NCBI GenBank assembly: GCA_032716605.1
Contig: CM064480.1
Coordinates: 28,014,129 to 28,078,128, forward strand
Direction of reading: 5' to 3'
DNA from: Paralithodes platypus
Taxonomy: Eukaryota; Arthropoda; Malacostraca; Decapoda; Lithodidae
Length of the DNA: 64,000 nucleotides
The notes beneath the pieces were generated by a model that was not told the origin of the DNA, did not search any database, and saw only the letters and a list, made by a program, of their open reading frames with translations. Below are positions 1 to 10,159 of the stretch, in pieces. How positions within the stretch are numbered: position 1 is the stretch's first letter; the number at the start of each line of letters is the position of its first letter. A program made the translations under genes and the position numbers.

Positions 1-149
1 TATGTCTTGTCAAACTACTTCACTAATGTAGCCAGTTGAGTGCTACTATAGAAAACTAATAACTTATAATGAATATCACAACTCTTTTATTAAAATGTAC
101 TCTACCATGTCAATTTCTTACTATTTGTTCATTATATTTCTTTGTTTAG

Positions 150-306
150 GTGCTGAAGTTCGACCCCACAATAGCCGGCCTAGTGCTATTAGTGGGCCAA
201 ATAGCGGATGGTATGAGCACTCCTATAGTGGGTATCTTCTCGGACAAGGAGAATAAGATACCCCTTTGTGCTCGATATGGAAGGAGGAAAGTCTGGCATC
301 TTATAG
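150..306 (+). CDS. MFSD12: MFSD12-like transporter, internal exon A (gene continues upstream)
   Basis: Internal exon of a major facilitator superfamily protein close to MFSD12, a 12-TM lysosome/melanosome protein needed in vertebrates for cysteine import into these organelles. The exon opens after a pyrimidine-rich tract and TTTGTTTAG and ends at ATAG|GTGAGT, leaving phase 1. Its 52 codons begin [17 protein letters not shown]. They then carry the MFSD12/GPH-type loop motif [14 protein letters not shown] and [14 protein letters not shown], i.e. TM2, the charged cytosolic loop and the start of TM3. Vertebrate MFSD12 has the corresponding ADG-TP-VG and CARYG-RK-WHL-G residues. The phase-1 G completes a Gly codon with the exon at 36700. 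The N-terminal exons lie before the window. Role in this organism is inferred from family. Confidence 0.93.
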
Positions 307-351
307 GTGAGTGCTAGTAGTTTGTTATCTATTATATATTTTAATATATAT

Positions 352-352
352 A

Positions 353-398
<46 letters not shown>
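352..398. repeat. (TA)n microsatellite with TACTGTATA interruption
   Basis: Long TA run interrupted once by CTG. It lies immediately next to the foldback SINE element that follows; the opposite end of that element also meets a TA run (about 905-933). Confidence 0.95.
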
Positions 399-401
<3 letters not shown>

Positions 402-890
402 TCCAAGCTCTCAGTGGGGTTCGAACCGTCGACCGTCAGACGATAGCCGACGCTTTAATCAACTACACCACGGCAGTCTAAAAGACACTCAACCTTCTAT
501 CCTATTTATGTTAGGGAGAAGGGAAACCAACTAGGCGAATATATTTCAATTCATACCTAGTTGTAGGATCCATATTCCAGAATACCATACAATATTTGTA
601 ACTCGCATGCTTTGTGGGTTAGAATTAAATTAAATCAATTGCTGCCCGAGTTGCGTCGGGACACTCAGAAATCCTTGTATGGTATTCTGGAATATGGATC
701 CTACAACTAGGTATGAATTGAAATATATTCGCCTAGTGGGTTTCCCTTCTCCCTAACATAAATAGGATAGAAGGTTGAGTGTCTTTTAGACTGCCGTGGT
801 GTAGTTGATTAAAGCGTCGGCTATCGTCTGACGGTCGACGGTTCGAACCCCACTGAGAGCTTGGAAACATTTGGTGGCTCACATGTATTT
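399..890. mobile_element. Foldback pair of tRNA-derived SINEs, copy 1
   Basis: Two near-identical arms of about 195 bp face each other (about 399-593 and 677-872) with an ~84 bp loop. Each arm carries a tRNA-like head with RNA polymerase III boxes. On the + arm the A-box-like TGGTGTAGTTGATT is at 797-810 and the B-box GGTTCGAACCC at 840-850. On the - arm the complements are at 457-470 and about 417-428. Both outer ends pass into TA repeats. A second, rearranged copy lies at about 21972-22560, so this is a dispersed family and not a local accident. Confidence 0.8.
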
Positions 891-902
891 GTGATATATA
901 CT

Positions 903-904
<2 letters not shown>

Positions 905-933
<29 letters not shown>
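905..933. repeat. (TA)n microsatellite
   Basis: TA run at the right end of the foldback SINE pair. Confidence 0.9.
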
Positions 934-936
<3 letters not shown>

Positions 937-1845
937 GTGTATACACTATATCACATCTCGGTGAATGACTTCTACGTAAAGGCTTCCCTTGTCACGAAAT
1001 GAGAGCCTTTCATTATTGTGAGAGATAAAGGAACACCAAACTTGTTCCATAAACGTCTTACTATAACAATAGAGGTCGTAACTTACCCTATCACCCTAAT
1101 AGTAACATTTCTCAACACACTCCAAGCGTTCCTCACTAATAACGGCTCATTCCGGGCTCGACTACCACTGCATATTGCACAAAGAAAAACATCATCTCTA
1201 AAAAAAAATCTGTACAATTAATACTACTACATCTTTTGTGCACCCTCCTATTACAAACTGTACTAGAAATTGAATTCCTCCCAATAGTCTTTATATATTG
1301 ATGATAACATTTGCTTAAAACGTAAATTATCATGCTGTGATACTTAACGCGGGAGTAAGACGCCAATATACCGCCTATCCTCGCGACTCGCCAGTGTTAC
1401 ACCATGTCTGATAGAGGTGTAAGTGTTGAAGAGGCACTTGCAATACTGGAAGATAGCAATACGATTATCGTAACGGAAATATTATGCAGTAACAGTGGAA
1501 GAGTGCAAGAGAAGTTAGCTAACCACGAAGCCGTAGCCCAGTGTGGTGGTGGTGGAGGTAGCAGGCGGGTGGCAGGAATAGCGTGTGTACGTACTTAGAC
1601 TTGTTTCAACTTAGACTTGTTTCTCAACCTCCCCTTCCCCCAACTGATATGGCCCTGTATATGACACAGTGTTTCACACCCTTGAACACTTACAAGCTGC
1701 CTATAAATTATCGCATAATATAAGTGACAGTGACACTCACAATATTGTAATTGGGTAGAATTTTACTAAAGGGGCACGCATTTGACAGGTACCACCACGT
1801 ATTTACTGGAGATTTAATTTAGGTTTCCACGCCTCCATCAACAAC
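934..1845. other. Unassigned intronic sequence with a 64-codon ORF
   Basis: No recognisable family. A short open frame at 1404-1598 (+) begins MSDRGVSVEEALAILEDSN and ends in a glycine-rich stretch. The acidic N-terminal leader resembles the start of some transposase ORFs, but nothing in it is diagnostic and I make no functional call. Confidence 0.4.
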
Positions 1846-2250
1846 CTACACCCTTTTCTGGTCTGATACTAGTAATAGAAATTTGTATGGGGATGTTAAT
1901 ACGCTACAATATTCAAGCCGCGGTAGAACTAGAGATTTGAAGAGCGTTATCATAGGTACTTCACCGCGTGTTTTAAAAGTACGCAGAATCCAACCCGTTA
2001 GACGTTTCGCAGCCGCCACTTTGACCTGGTTATGTACTTTGAAACCCATATTTTCAGACATTAATACCCCAAGGTCTTTCACACTGTCTTTCCGCTCTAT
2101 TATGTGGTTAGATTCTGTTAAGTAATTTGTAATTTCTTTAACACCATTATTATCTCCGTACCGTATTAATTGGAATTTTTCCTCATTGAATTGCATGTTG
2201 TTTTCCCTGGTCCACTGGAACACTACATTCATGTCTAATATAATGGTAGT
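1846..2250 (-). mobile_element. Non-LTR retrotransposon fragment (end of RT / thumb region)
   Basis: The minus-strand translation contains WTRENNMQFNEEKFQLIRYG, KDLGVLMSEN, TGWILRTFKTR and LFKSLVLPRLEYCS. This order is typical of the segment after the RT catalytic centre in CR1/Jockey-type LINE ORF2. The catalytic YADD box is absent, so only a fragment remains. The fragment at 12930-13520 starts with the same LPRLEYCS...SPYKAG segment and carries the following C-terminus, so both probably derive from one family. Confidence 0.75.
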
Positions 2251-2639
2251 AGTCAAGATACAGATGATTATAGCAATAGTGTTGGGATAATATCAGTAGT
2301 GATGATTTTGTTGTTAGAGCTGATGCTGAAAATAGTGTTTATATTATATTTTTGTTTTGTTTTATGAAAGAGACAAAAGGCAGGCTGCCTGTGACGAGTG
2401 TCTCCCCCAAAGCCAAAAGAGTGACAGAGTGCCAAATTCAAGGGATGTTGGGGTCAAAGTGCCTGGACACACGAAAATTAAAGCCGTCTAAGTCATAGGA
2501 TGAAGGAAAGATGGATTGAGGGAGAGATTTCCAGAGGTCACTTGTTGAGTAGAAAAAAGACAGAAAATTTGCTAATTGGAGAGCAATTGTTGGAGAGCTG
2601 GACAGAATAGGAGTGGGACTATGTTGAAAGGTGGGTGCC
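2251..2639. other. Unassigned intronic sequence
   Basis: AT-rich to mixed sequence with no coding signal or repeat structure recognised. Confidence 0.4.
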
Positions 2640-2645
2640 TCACAC

Positions 2646-3400
2646 TCACCATAAGGGAGGGTATATGCCTTGAGAGAGCTCTAAAGAACAATGATTGTTG
2701 TAATAGCGATAGAAGAGTGAAAGAGATGCAACATTGCGGCGTGTAGAAAGAGATTGTAGGGAACTAGTAAGAGGAAGTGAGTTGATGAGGCAAAATATTT
2801 TTGACTCTTTCAAGAAGTACGGTATGGGTGGAACCTCCCCACACATGAGTGTGGGGAAGACGAGGAAGTGAAATTGTTTGAGAGGTTTTTGGCTAGATGC
2901 CAAAATGCTTGGGAAGAGCTAGAATTGGAAAGTTCAGAGCATTTTTTATTGACAAAGAGTTTTGGCGAGTCGAAGAACAGATTTGGCTTGATTCCGGCCA
3001 AGTACGAGATTTTTTAGTTTGAAGGCGATGGTACCATTTGAATGCTTCCTCCATATTGTGGATAGTAGTAGAACAAACGAGAGTAAACCAAGATTTTTGG
3101 GAGTTAGGTTGAGAGAAAGAAAATTGGATGTATGCTAACATGCCTGAAAAGATTACCTCAGTAATGCGCTCAGCACTCTCTGATAGTCCCTGGCCACGGA
3201 AGCAAAAGTAATTCCATGGAAAATCAAAGAAGTACTGCCGAAGAGCTTGCCAGTCGGCAGCGCAAAAATGCCACAAGCGCCACCAACTGCCGGGGTCAGA
3301 AGGCCGTACTATAGAAACAAGACGGGTAATAAAGATAAGGTTATGATCGGAGGAGCCCAACGGAGGGAGAAGATTTACAGTGTAAACAGAAGGATTAGAG
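2646..3400 (-). mobile_element. Internally deleted Jockey-like LINE fragment
   Basis: Read on the minus strand, the right part encodes the end of the endonuclease (GSSDHNLIF) and the linker (AFWHLAKNLSNNFTSSSSP). This joins abruptly to the far C-terminus (LSTRRNVASLSLFYRYYNNH). The same C-terminal motif occurs in the longer LINE at 61206-63940 (IRRNVASLALFYRYFHSN). The whole reverse transcriptase domain between linker and C-terminus is missing, so this is an internally deleted copy. Several frames are broken. Confidence 0.75.
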
Positions 3401-3512
3401 GTTAGAAATATGTTAGGGAATGTTGGGCCGATCTCCAGTAGTGATGATCGTGGTAGTCATAGTAACAAGGATCAGTCGCGAACTCGGGTACTTTATGGTA
3501 CGAAATATGCTA

Positions 3513-3590
3513 TCTATATTATTATTATTATTATTATTATTATTAGTATCATTATTATTAGTAGTATTATTATTATTAGTATTATTATCT
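3513..3590. repeat. (ATT)n imperfect microsatellite
   Basis: ATT/AGT trinucleotide run of about 78 bp. Confidence 0.9.
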
Positions 3591-3721
3591 TTGAATGTGT
3601 TTTCAATGTGAAATCGTTTGGGATTAGAGAGAGAGAGATTATTGGCATGTTTAGATGTCACTACCCAAACATGGATCAAATGAATGTCTATGAATCATAG
3701 TAAATCTTGTTTAACCGTACA

Positions 3722-3744
3722 TGTGTGTGTGTGTGTGTGTGTGT
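3722..3744. repeat. (GT)n microsatellite
   Basis: Short pure GT run. Confidence 0.9.
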
Positions 3745-3873
3745 AGTTTTTCCATGTCCATGAAACCAGTCGGACAAGTTCTTTCATTGCCAAAAAAAAA
3801 TAGCGTGAGAGAAATTTTACTGAACTTGAGGTAGGTGTGCGCGTGCGTGAGTGTTTGTGTATCTGTGTGTTTT

Positions 3874-4370
3874 TGTTTTTGTTTTTTTTTCTTCTATATT
3901 CCAACTACTCCCTCTCGGGCATAGGCTGATAGCCTTTACACTCTACCGCTGAACACGGTGAGGCCTGTGAGGTCTTGTTCCAGCCTAGGGAGTGAGACAT
4001 GGGAAGCACCTATTCACGGCTCGAACCCAACTCCATCTCTGAAGCTGCTTCGCCTCTGCGCTTCACAGTCTCACTCCCCAGGCTCGGACCCTCACTCTCA
4101 GAACGCCACCTATTGAGCAATTAACTCACTAGCCATTGCCCCCCTGTAGCATATTTTGAATATGGGAATATTCATACAGTGCTATTTAATCAGGGAACAA
4201 TGAGGGTATATTGTTTTGGAATTTCGGTGTGCTGTGGTAATGCACTGAAACTAGGTACAGCACAAATTCCATCCCAATAATATCTTCCCATTGACATATT
4301 GGGATTTGAACCCGGATCCATTGGATTACCAGTCCAGTGGCAAGGCCATTCTGCCACACCTCCAAAGGTG
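3874..4370 (-). mobile_element. tRNA-derived SINE, family B, copy 1
   Basis: The element lies on the minus strand. Its 5' tRNA-like head is at about 4290-4365 (A-box-like GTGGCAGAATGG, anticodon-loop equivalent CTGGTAA, B-box GGTTCAAATCC). Its 3' A-rich tail appears as the T-run at 3871-3890. A 10 bp direct repeat, TGTGTGTTTT, flanks it (3864-3873 and 4371-4380), fitting a target-site duplication. A full-length second copy is at 8139-8620. Confidence 0.8.
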
Positions 4371-4512
4371 TGTGTGTTTTCAAGTGCTGTTGTGTGTATA
4401 CATGTGACAAAAGATGCACACAATAATGAAACTGAAAATATTACCTAACAAATATACAGACAATATCAATAAAACAAACATTAAACAATCTTGTGCTTGT
4501 CAAAATTGTAGT

Positions 4513-4725
4513 ATTGCTTATGAACGAGTATAATTATCTATTGTAGAATGACCCTTGCTTATGAACGAGTATAATTATCTATTGTAGAATGACCCTTGCT
4601 TATGAACGAGTATAATTATCTATTGTAGAATGACCCTTGCTTATGAACGAGTATAATTATCTATTGTACAATGACCCTTGCTTATGAACGAGTATAATTA
4701 TCTATTGTAGAATGACCCTTGCTTA
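4513..4725. repeat. 41 bp minisatellite, about 5 copies
   Basis: Unit contains CTTATGAACGAGTATAATTA and ends GTAGAATGACC. Copies are nearly identical (one G/C difference). Confidence 0.95.
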
Positions 4726-5275
4726 AAAACAGCCATTGATGAAAGCCTTGCAATCTGTTAGCTTAACAACCGGAAGATTTGACACTAAAATTAAAAGTGG
4801 ATAATTTGTGCTTACAATATACTCTTGCGCCATTATAGTCCATTAATAATAGTTAGGCCAGGTATAGTGAATGGGCTGTAAAATGTCCACACCTACTCTC
4901 TGGCTGATTCTTCCCAAATGGTAGACATATTAGCTCGATCCCTCTGGTTCATTTTCAGTTATGAGAGGTTGGGGTCGGGATTTCTGGCCTACCATTAATA
5001 TGATTATGTTAGGCTGTATTAGAGGTGAGTTATATTGAACATAAATGAGTTGCGTACACATGGGTTTGGCTTGGTTAGTTAGCAATGGTTAGCTTAGGTA
5101 CGATTTGGTTAGCCTTGGTTCAGTTAGCTTTGGTTTGGATTAGTTATATTACTAAAATAAGAGATGAAGGCAAAAGTGATAAGCAAAAATGAATACAAGG
5201 CATGATCTAATATAATAAGTAAATGTAAGAAAAGGTAATGATGATGATGGTGTAAATATGGGCAGCGGGATAATA
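4726..5275. other. Unassigned; degenerate GGTTAG-like repeats near 5060-5140
   Basis: No gene seen. The stretch at about 5060-5140 repeats GGTTAG/GGTTTGG motifs on the + strand, weakly resembling the arthropod telomere motif. Confidence 0.4.
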
Positions 5276-6345
5276 CAGTACAGCTTCCTCCTCCACCCTC
5301 TCTGTCTGTCTATCTGTCTGACCCTCACCCCTTTCACCCTCATCTTTACCCTTACCCTTCATTACACCAACACACCAGACCACCTTCCAGTTTGTATGTA
5401 TGTATGTATTTATTTATTGTTCACTTCTCACTCTTTGTCACCTTACTCTTTTAGCCTTCCATTTATATAATAGTTAACGTATTTATTTTATTGCTCACCT
5501 CTTTTTCACTTCACTCTTATATCCTTCTTCCTCCAAGTTATTCAGTATACTTATTTTCGTTTCTCACCATTGTTCACTTCACTTGAGCTTTGATTCAAGT
5601 ACCGGTACATATATCACGTCTCGCATATTTTTCACCTCACCTCACCTTCGATTTATGGTTCCATAGGGATTGGGCCCATACGGGATTGGGCCCATACGGA
5701 ATTGGGCCCATACGGGATTGGGCCCACGGGATTGGAACCTAACCTAACCTAACCTAACCTAAGTGGGCCCAATCCTGTATGGGCCCAATCCCGTGGGCAC
5801 CTCGATTTATGTACGTATTTTCATTCTTCGCCTCATCTCACTTGTTATATACTCTACCTGTAGAGGACTACTCGTCTCACCTCACCTTCTAGAGTATACA
5901 CCTATTTTAATTAAGCGTTTCCTTTTCACAACCCCTCACATCCTATTGATATACCTATTATCAATTTGTTCCTCTGTTTTCACTTCACCAGTTACTTGTG
6001 TATCACTATTGAGCTCACCTCATATTTTCACTTATATTTTTGTCAGCTCACTTTACCAGTTTCATCTCCTGTCTCTCATCATTCAACTCGGATCATCTTA
6101 AGTGTCCCCTTCCTCCACAACATTCACATGACCCCACCTCTCTTTTACCTCTCTCCTCTCCCATAAAACATTCTTACCCTTTCCTTTCTTACATTTCTCT
6201 ACACGCTTACTGTTCAGCCTCCCATTGTTTATATATGTATCTATTTATATTGTTTACCTCTTTTCCACCTCACTCCTCTCCCATTCTCTTCATTAGCCAG
6301 CCTTCAACATTCTTAAACATTCCCCCACCTGTGTTTGTATTGTAT
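5276..6345. repeat. Pyrimidine-rich degenerate tandem region
   Basis: About 1 kb of strongly C/T-biased + strand built from degenerate units of the kind TTCACTTCACTCTT...CCTTCC...TTTATT. Similar tracts recur at 13520-13860, 15240-15780 and 18115-18700. Apparent ORFs here are low complexity. Confidence 0.6.
5665..5808. repeat. Interstitial (CCTAA)n telomere-type repeat inside an inverted repeat
   Basis: At 5728-5761 there are six units of AACCT, i.e. the arthropod telomere motif TTAGG on the minus strand. Both sides carry GGGCCCAATCCCGT-type sequence in opposite orientation (tandem GATTGGGCCCATACG on the left, TGGGCCCAATCC on the right), so the short telomeric tract sits at the loop of a hairpin. 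Confidence 0.8.
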
Positions 6346-6416
6346 TGCAGTGGCTAAACATAAAGAAACAAATTACTTTTAACTCAGTAGTAACTATTTT
6401 TAAACAAGTCACCTAG

Positions 6417-6501
6417 CACTTACTGTAGCATGGGGGCATTCTGTGTATGGCCACCCTCGTAAGGGGAGTAAGGCGTCCGGCAATAGATAGATAGATAGAC
6501 C
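6417..6501. mobile_element. Retroelement 3'-end-like remnant with (GATA)n tail
   Basis: GTATGGCCACCCTCGTAAGG and GGCGTCCGGCAATAGATAG resemble the 3' end of the LINE copies at 17622 and 23290 on the opposite strand, and end in a GATA tail. Confidence 0.45.
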
Positions 6502-6544
6502 TAGCACTACCCAGACCACTTCCTGTATACCTCTCCCACCTGTT

Positions 6545-7170
6545 AACAATATGACTGATAGTAATACAAGACAACGACACAATCCTTATGTCCCCAGAAC
6601 CAAGACTGACTCGGGAGCCAGAGCTATGTCTGTAACAGGTCCTAAGTTATGAAATCAACTACCATCGGACATCAAAGAGGCAAATACCGTACATGCATTT
6701 AACACTTACGCTGCGGCTATATTTGGGCTATTTAGGGCATATTCAGGCACTCCTGAATGATTAATCAAGCATCTGCATTAAATGAACCGTATTCTGCCGA
6801 AAACTAGGCGAAAATAGCTTCAAAATGAGACCAGAACGGGCTTCGTGGGTAGCCTGGTTCACCCGCAGCGGTGCCATAGAAACGCGGGAAACCCGCTATT
6901 TATTAGCACTCGCTCGCTCGGCAACACTGTTCTGAGAGGCAGTGAGAGACCCACGCGAGACACAGTCTACCTCAGTGAGCCGCTGGCTGCTCTGAGGGTC
7001 GGAGGTGGGTCCCTCATGCTCCCGCCCACTGACACTCGATTTCTACGGCTTTTACAGGCTTTTAAAGCCTGGAAATTGCTGTAAATTGCCAGGACGTTCC
7101 AGATCGTCACCCGCACCGAAAGGGTTAATCAAAGTTGAAAAGGAACTTATTAAATAATACATAATCTAAA
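6545..7170 (+). mobile_element. LINE ORF2 C-terminal remnant, split by a TTAA element
   Basis: The + strand translation reads RTKTDSGARAMSVTGPKL-NQLPSDIKEANTVHAF, with a stop replacing the usual Trp after GPKL. This is the conserved C-terminal signature (R-PR-KT--G-RA-S--GP-LWN-LP--I) of CR1/Jockey-type LINE ORF2. The host sequence resumes at 7129 after the element at 6703-7124. Confidence 0.65.
6703..7124. mobile_element. TTAA-flanked piggyBac-like non-autonomous element, 422 bp
   Basis: Flanked by TTAA at 6699-6702 and 7125-7128. Its ends are imperfect terminal inverted repeats: CACTTACGCTGCGG at the left, and CCCTTTCGGTGCGG reading inward from the right (11 of 14 match). It interrupts a LINE C-terminal reading frame. 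There is no transposase ORF. The left end resembles that of the 480 bp elements at 11258 and 41194. Confidence 0.75.
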
Positions 7171-7535
7171 TATCGGGCCTCATTGTTCTCTATGGTAATA
7201 TGATGTCCTTTATATGCTTATTCATATTTTTATAACTGTAGATATGTGGGTATTCCAATATGGATACATAATTATAAACTATGTACAGTCATATAAATAT
7301 GAATGTGTGTGTGAACGTATGTAAGTCCACTCACATATTTATGTAATGTATGTGCAGTATTCAATATGTCCTTATTTTACAGTATATATTTGTGTATGAA
7401 TTTATGTATGCATATATGTATCTATGAATATCTATAAGATTGTATGCATATGTATGTGGGTAAGTTGTATAGGCATGTACTGTATGCACTGTATGTAATG
7501 CGCATGTGCGTATCTATGTGTGTGTATATGTATAT
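7171..7535. repeat. AT/TGTATG-rich degenerate sequence
   Basis: No gene seen. Dense TATGTATG-type motifs lead into the TA microsatellite that follows. Confidence 0.5.
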
Positions 7536-7541
7536 ATGTGA

Positions 7542-7613
<72 letters not shown>

Positions 7614-7635
7614 TGTATATATATATACTGTATAT

Positions 7636-7699
<64 letters not shown>

Positions 7700-7700
7700 T
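7536..7700. repeat. (TA)n microsatellite with CTG interruptions
   Basis: About 165 bp of TA interrupted by TATACTGTATATA at several points. Confidence 0.95.
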
Positions 7701-7830
7701 GTATACAGTATATAGTCATTCCTCTATCATCCAAAGCTTGTCTTACACAGTCTCTCCATCTCAATGGGGGTCTTCCTGCCCTTCTATCCCCCCTTGTATC
7801 TGACATATTCTCTTTGTAAGCCTTTCATCT
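7700..7830 (-). mobile_element. LINE ORF2 extreme C-terminus
   Basis: The minus-strand frame reads [20 protein letters not shown], a signature of the extreme C-terminus of many arthropod LINE ORF2 proteins (GRP--RW-D-V). Only about 40 codons survive. Confidence 0.7.
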
Positions 7831-7847
7831 CCCATTCGTTCAACATG

Positions 7848-8138
7848 AAGTGGTAATAAACAGGAATGAATGGAGAATCCTTGTGAATAGATGAGTGAAC
7901 ACGTGGTCATTTGGGGGAAGGGGTCGGGCGCAAGTTGGACTAGATAATAGTCCATCAGGCGCCTGGCCCGGGGAGACGATTAATATGAAGGGTGCGCCTG
8001 GAAGTGTGGTGGGCGGGCTTGTGGCTTCGGCTCCGCTGCATGTCTGCCTGCCGAGATCGGAACCTCACCGAGTGGTCGGGGGCTGGGGGAGTGCTGGAGG
8101 GACCTTGGTGACCCTGGTCTCTCGGTCTTCTCCTGGGG
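7848..8138. mobile_element. Composite repeat G, segment 1, copy 1
   Basis: Highly similar to 43573-43865 (both contain GAATGAATGGAGAAT, GAACACGTGGTCATTTGGGG, GGCGCCTGGCCCGGGGAGAC). It is GC-rich relative to its surroundings. The element continues after the SINE insertion at 8621. Confidence 0.8.
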
Positions 8139-8620
8139 TTTTTTTTTTTCCTATATTCCAACTACTCCCTCTCGGGCATAGGCTGATAGCCTTTACACTA
8201 TACCGCTGAACACGGTGAGGCCCGTGAGGTCTTGCTCCAGTCTAGGGAGTGAGACATACGAAGTTTCACACCTCGACGCAACTCCATCTCTGAAGCCGCC
8301 TCGCCTCTGCACTTCACAGTCTCACTCCCCACACTCGGACCCTCACTCTCAGAACGCCACCTATTGAGCAGTTAACTCACTAGGCATTGCCCCCCTGTAG
8401 CATATTTTTGAATATGGGAATATTCATACAATGCTATTTAATCAGGGAACAATGAGGGTATTTTTTTGTTGGCATTTCGGTGTGCTGTGGTAATGCACTG
8501 ATACTACTAGGTACAGCATAAATTCCATCCCAATAATATCTTCCCATTGACAAATTGGGATTCGAACCCGGGTCTATTGGATTACCAGTCCAGTGGCAAG
8601 ACCACTCCGCCACACCTCCC
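8139..8620 (-). mobile_element. tRNA-derived SINE, family B, copy 2 (inserted in composite repeat G)
   Basis: Same architecture as 3874-4370: minus-strand head with B-box GGGTTCGAATCC near 8560-8572 and a T-run (poly-A tail complement) at 8139-8149. The paralogous copy of the host repeat (43573-44030) lacks this SINE at CTGGGTGACCTAGATG (about 43862), so that copy is an empty-site control for the insertion. Confidence 0.85.
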
Positions 8621-8815
8621 CTAGATGTGTGTGAATGTGTGTTTTGTCTGTGTGTGTTCGTTGTTTTATGTTGTGTTTTGTGTTTTCGCTGTTCTTGCTC
8701 TGTCTTGAGTCGGGCACCCCCCCCCCCCCCCCCCCAAAAAAAAAAAAAGGAAAACAGAGGGAAAAAGAAAAGAAAACAAAATAGGAAAGTGGGGATTGGG
8801 CCTGAATAAATAGAA
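8621..8815. mobile_element. Composite repeat G, segment 2, copy 1
   Basis: Continues repeat G (TTTGTCTGTGTGTGTTCGTTG, then TTGAGTCGGGCACC, a poly-C/poly-A tract, and GGGATTGGGCCTGA at 8795-8808). The parallel sequence is at 43870-44060. Confidence 0.7.
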
Positions 8816-8829
8816 TAAAATAGCATATA

Positions 8830-8832
8830 CTT

Positions 8833-8901
<69 letters not shown>

Positions 8902-8924
8902 CATATATTATATACATATATACA

Positions 8925-8960
<36 letters not shown>

Positions 8961-8980
8961 TATATATATATATATTAACT
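8830..8980. repeat. (TA)n microsatellite
   Basis: TA runs with GTATATA, TACATATA and TACAGTATA interruptions. Confidence 0.95.
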
Positions 8981-9115
8981 GTCTTCGTGGCGCAATGCAT
9001 AAGGTGTTGATTTTCGGTGTGAGCGTCCTGGGTTCGAATCCACGGACTGCCACATTTGTGTGTTAAATTTCATTAATCGATTTTAGGAGTAGAGTTGGTT
9101 GTTGGATAGAACATA
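8981..9115 (+). mobile_element. tRNA-Arg-like SINE, family C, copy 1
   Basis: The head TCTTCGTGGCGCAATGCATA resembles arthropod tRNA-Arg (GTGGCGCAATGGATAA), followed by B-box GGGTTCGAATCC and the body TTAAATTTCATTAATCGATT...GGTTGTTGGATAGAACATAAT. The acceptor stem does not pair well, so this is a SINE head and not a functional tRNA. Confidence 0.8.
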
Positions 9116-9312
9116 ATAATTGATATTGGTTCAGGAGTAATTTATCGAGAGGACTTCCCTAGTGGTTAAGGCCCCATTAATTGCTCTTTCCATTCACATA
9201 TGCATAGCCTATGTGAGTTGCAGTTGGGATGTGTGTACAACTGTACATGCTTAGATTGATATGCAGGATTCGAAGTTGCATAATAAATCGTAGGCAGTGT
9301 CCACCATTCTTT
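9116..9312. other. Spacer between two family C SINEs
   Basis: No feature recognised. Confidence 0.4.
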
Positions 9313-9450
9313 AACTGTCTTCGTGGCGCAATGCATAAGGTGTTGATTTTCGGTGTGAGCGTCCTGGGTTCGAATCGACAGACTGCCACATGTGTGTTAA
9401 ATTTCATTAATCGATTTTAGGAGTAGAGTTGGTTGTTGGATAGAACATAA
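9313..9450 (+). mobile_element. tRNA-Arg-like SINE, family C, copy 2
   Basis: Almost identical to copy 1 330 bp upstream (same head, B-box and body), ending at a TA run. A body-only fragment of the same family is at 48815-48872. Confidence 0.8.
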
Positions 9451-9451
9451 T

Positions 9452-9466
9452 ATATATATATATATA

Positions 9467-9528
<62 letters not shown>
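9452..9528. repeat. (TA)n microsatellite
   Basis: TA run ending in TATACCGGTATA. Confidence 0.95.
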
Positions 9529-9589
9529 GGTATATTTACATGTGTGTTTGTACACATGCATACATATATATATATTATATAATATAAAG

Positions 9590-9993
9590 GAAAAGCAAAG
9601 CACCACGCCACTACCGCCAACCAATATTTCCACCCATACCACCACACCCCTGAGAAAGGAAGCTCCAACCACCACACCACCACACCACCAAGATACACCC
9701 GAGTCGCCTCGATTACACCCGCGCTCCCTCGAACACCTGGCAAAGACATCATGGTGACCATCAAGAACACCAATGATAACAGGAAAAAGAAAGGTGGCAA
9801 GGAAGGCAAGGGAAGCCGAAACTTGCATAAACATTACACCTTCACGCGCCCTTCTTCCTCCAAGCCGCATCACCACCATGAGAGGGAAGTCCGGAGGGGC
9901 TACCCCAGCCGCCCCAGGGCTTCCTCCCCGCACAACTGCCCTTCTTACCTAGAGAAGGGACACCGGGAGAAACGCCAGACGAGGTAAGACTAT
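9590..9993 (+). other. GC-rich region with a basic 79-codon ORF
   Basis: Composition differs sharply from its AT-rich neighbours. An ATG frame at 9751-9987 encodes a Lys/Arg/His-rich protein (MVTIKNTNDNRKKKGGKEGK...) and is preceded by a Thr/Pro-rich open stretch in another frame. A donor-like GACGAGGTAAGA ends the block. It could be the 5' region of a retroelement or a transcribed exon; I recognise no domain. Confidence 0.35.
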
Positions 9994-10159
9994 GACAAGC
10001 AAAGTTAAGATCTATAACAGTTGGAAAGCTCTTAAAACATACTTCACTGGAAGATATATTAATATCTGGAAGATTTGGGCATATACTGAATATACTATTA
10101 AAGCACTTGCACATAAAGGTTTATTCAGGATTTTTAGATCTTGGCTCATCAAAGGAATT

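Noticed and set aside
4290..4365. tRNA-Thr(GGT)-like gene on the minus strand
   Set aside because: Followed by a SINE body and A-rich tail and flanked by a target-site duplication; a duplicate exists at 8550-8620.
8981..9055. tRNA-Arg gene
   Set aside because: The A- and B-boxes are fine, but the acceptor stem and T-stem do not pair, and the same body follows in a second copy 330 bp away, so it is a SINE head.
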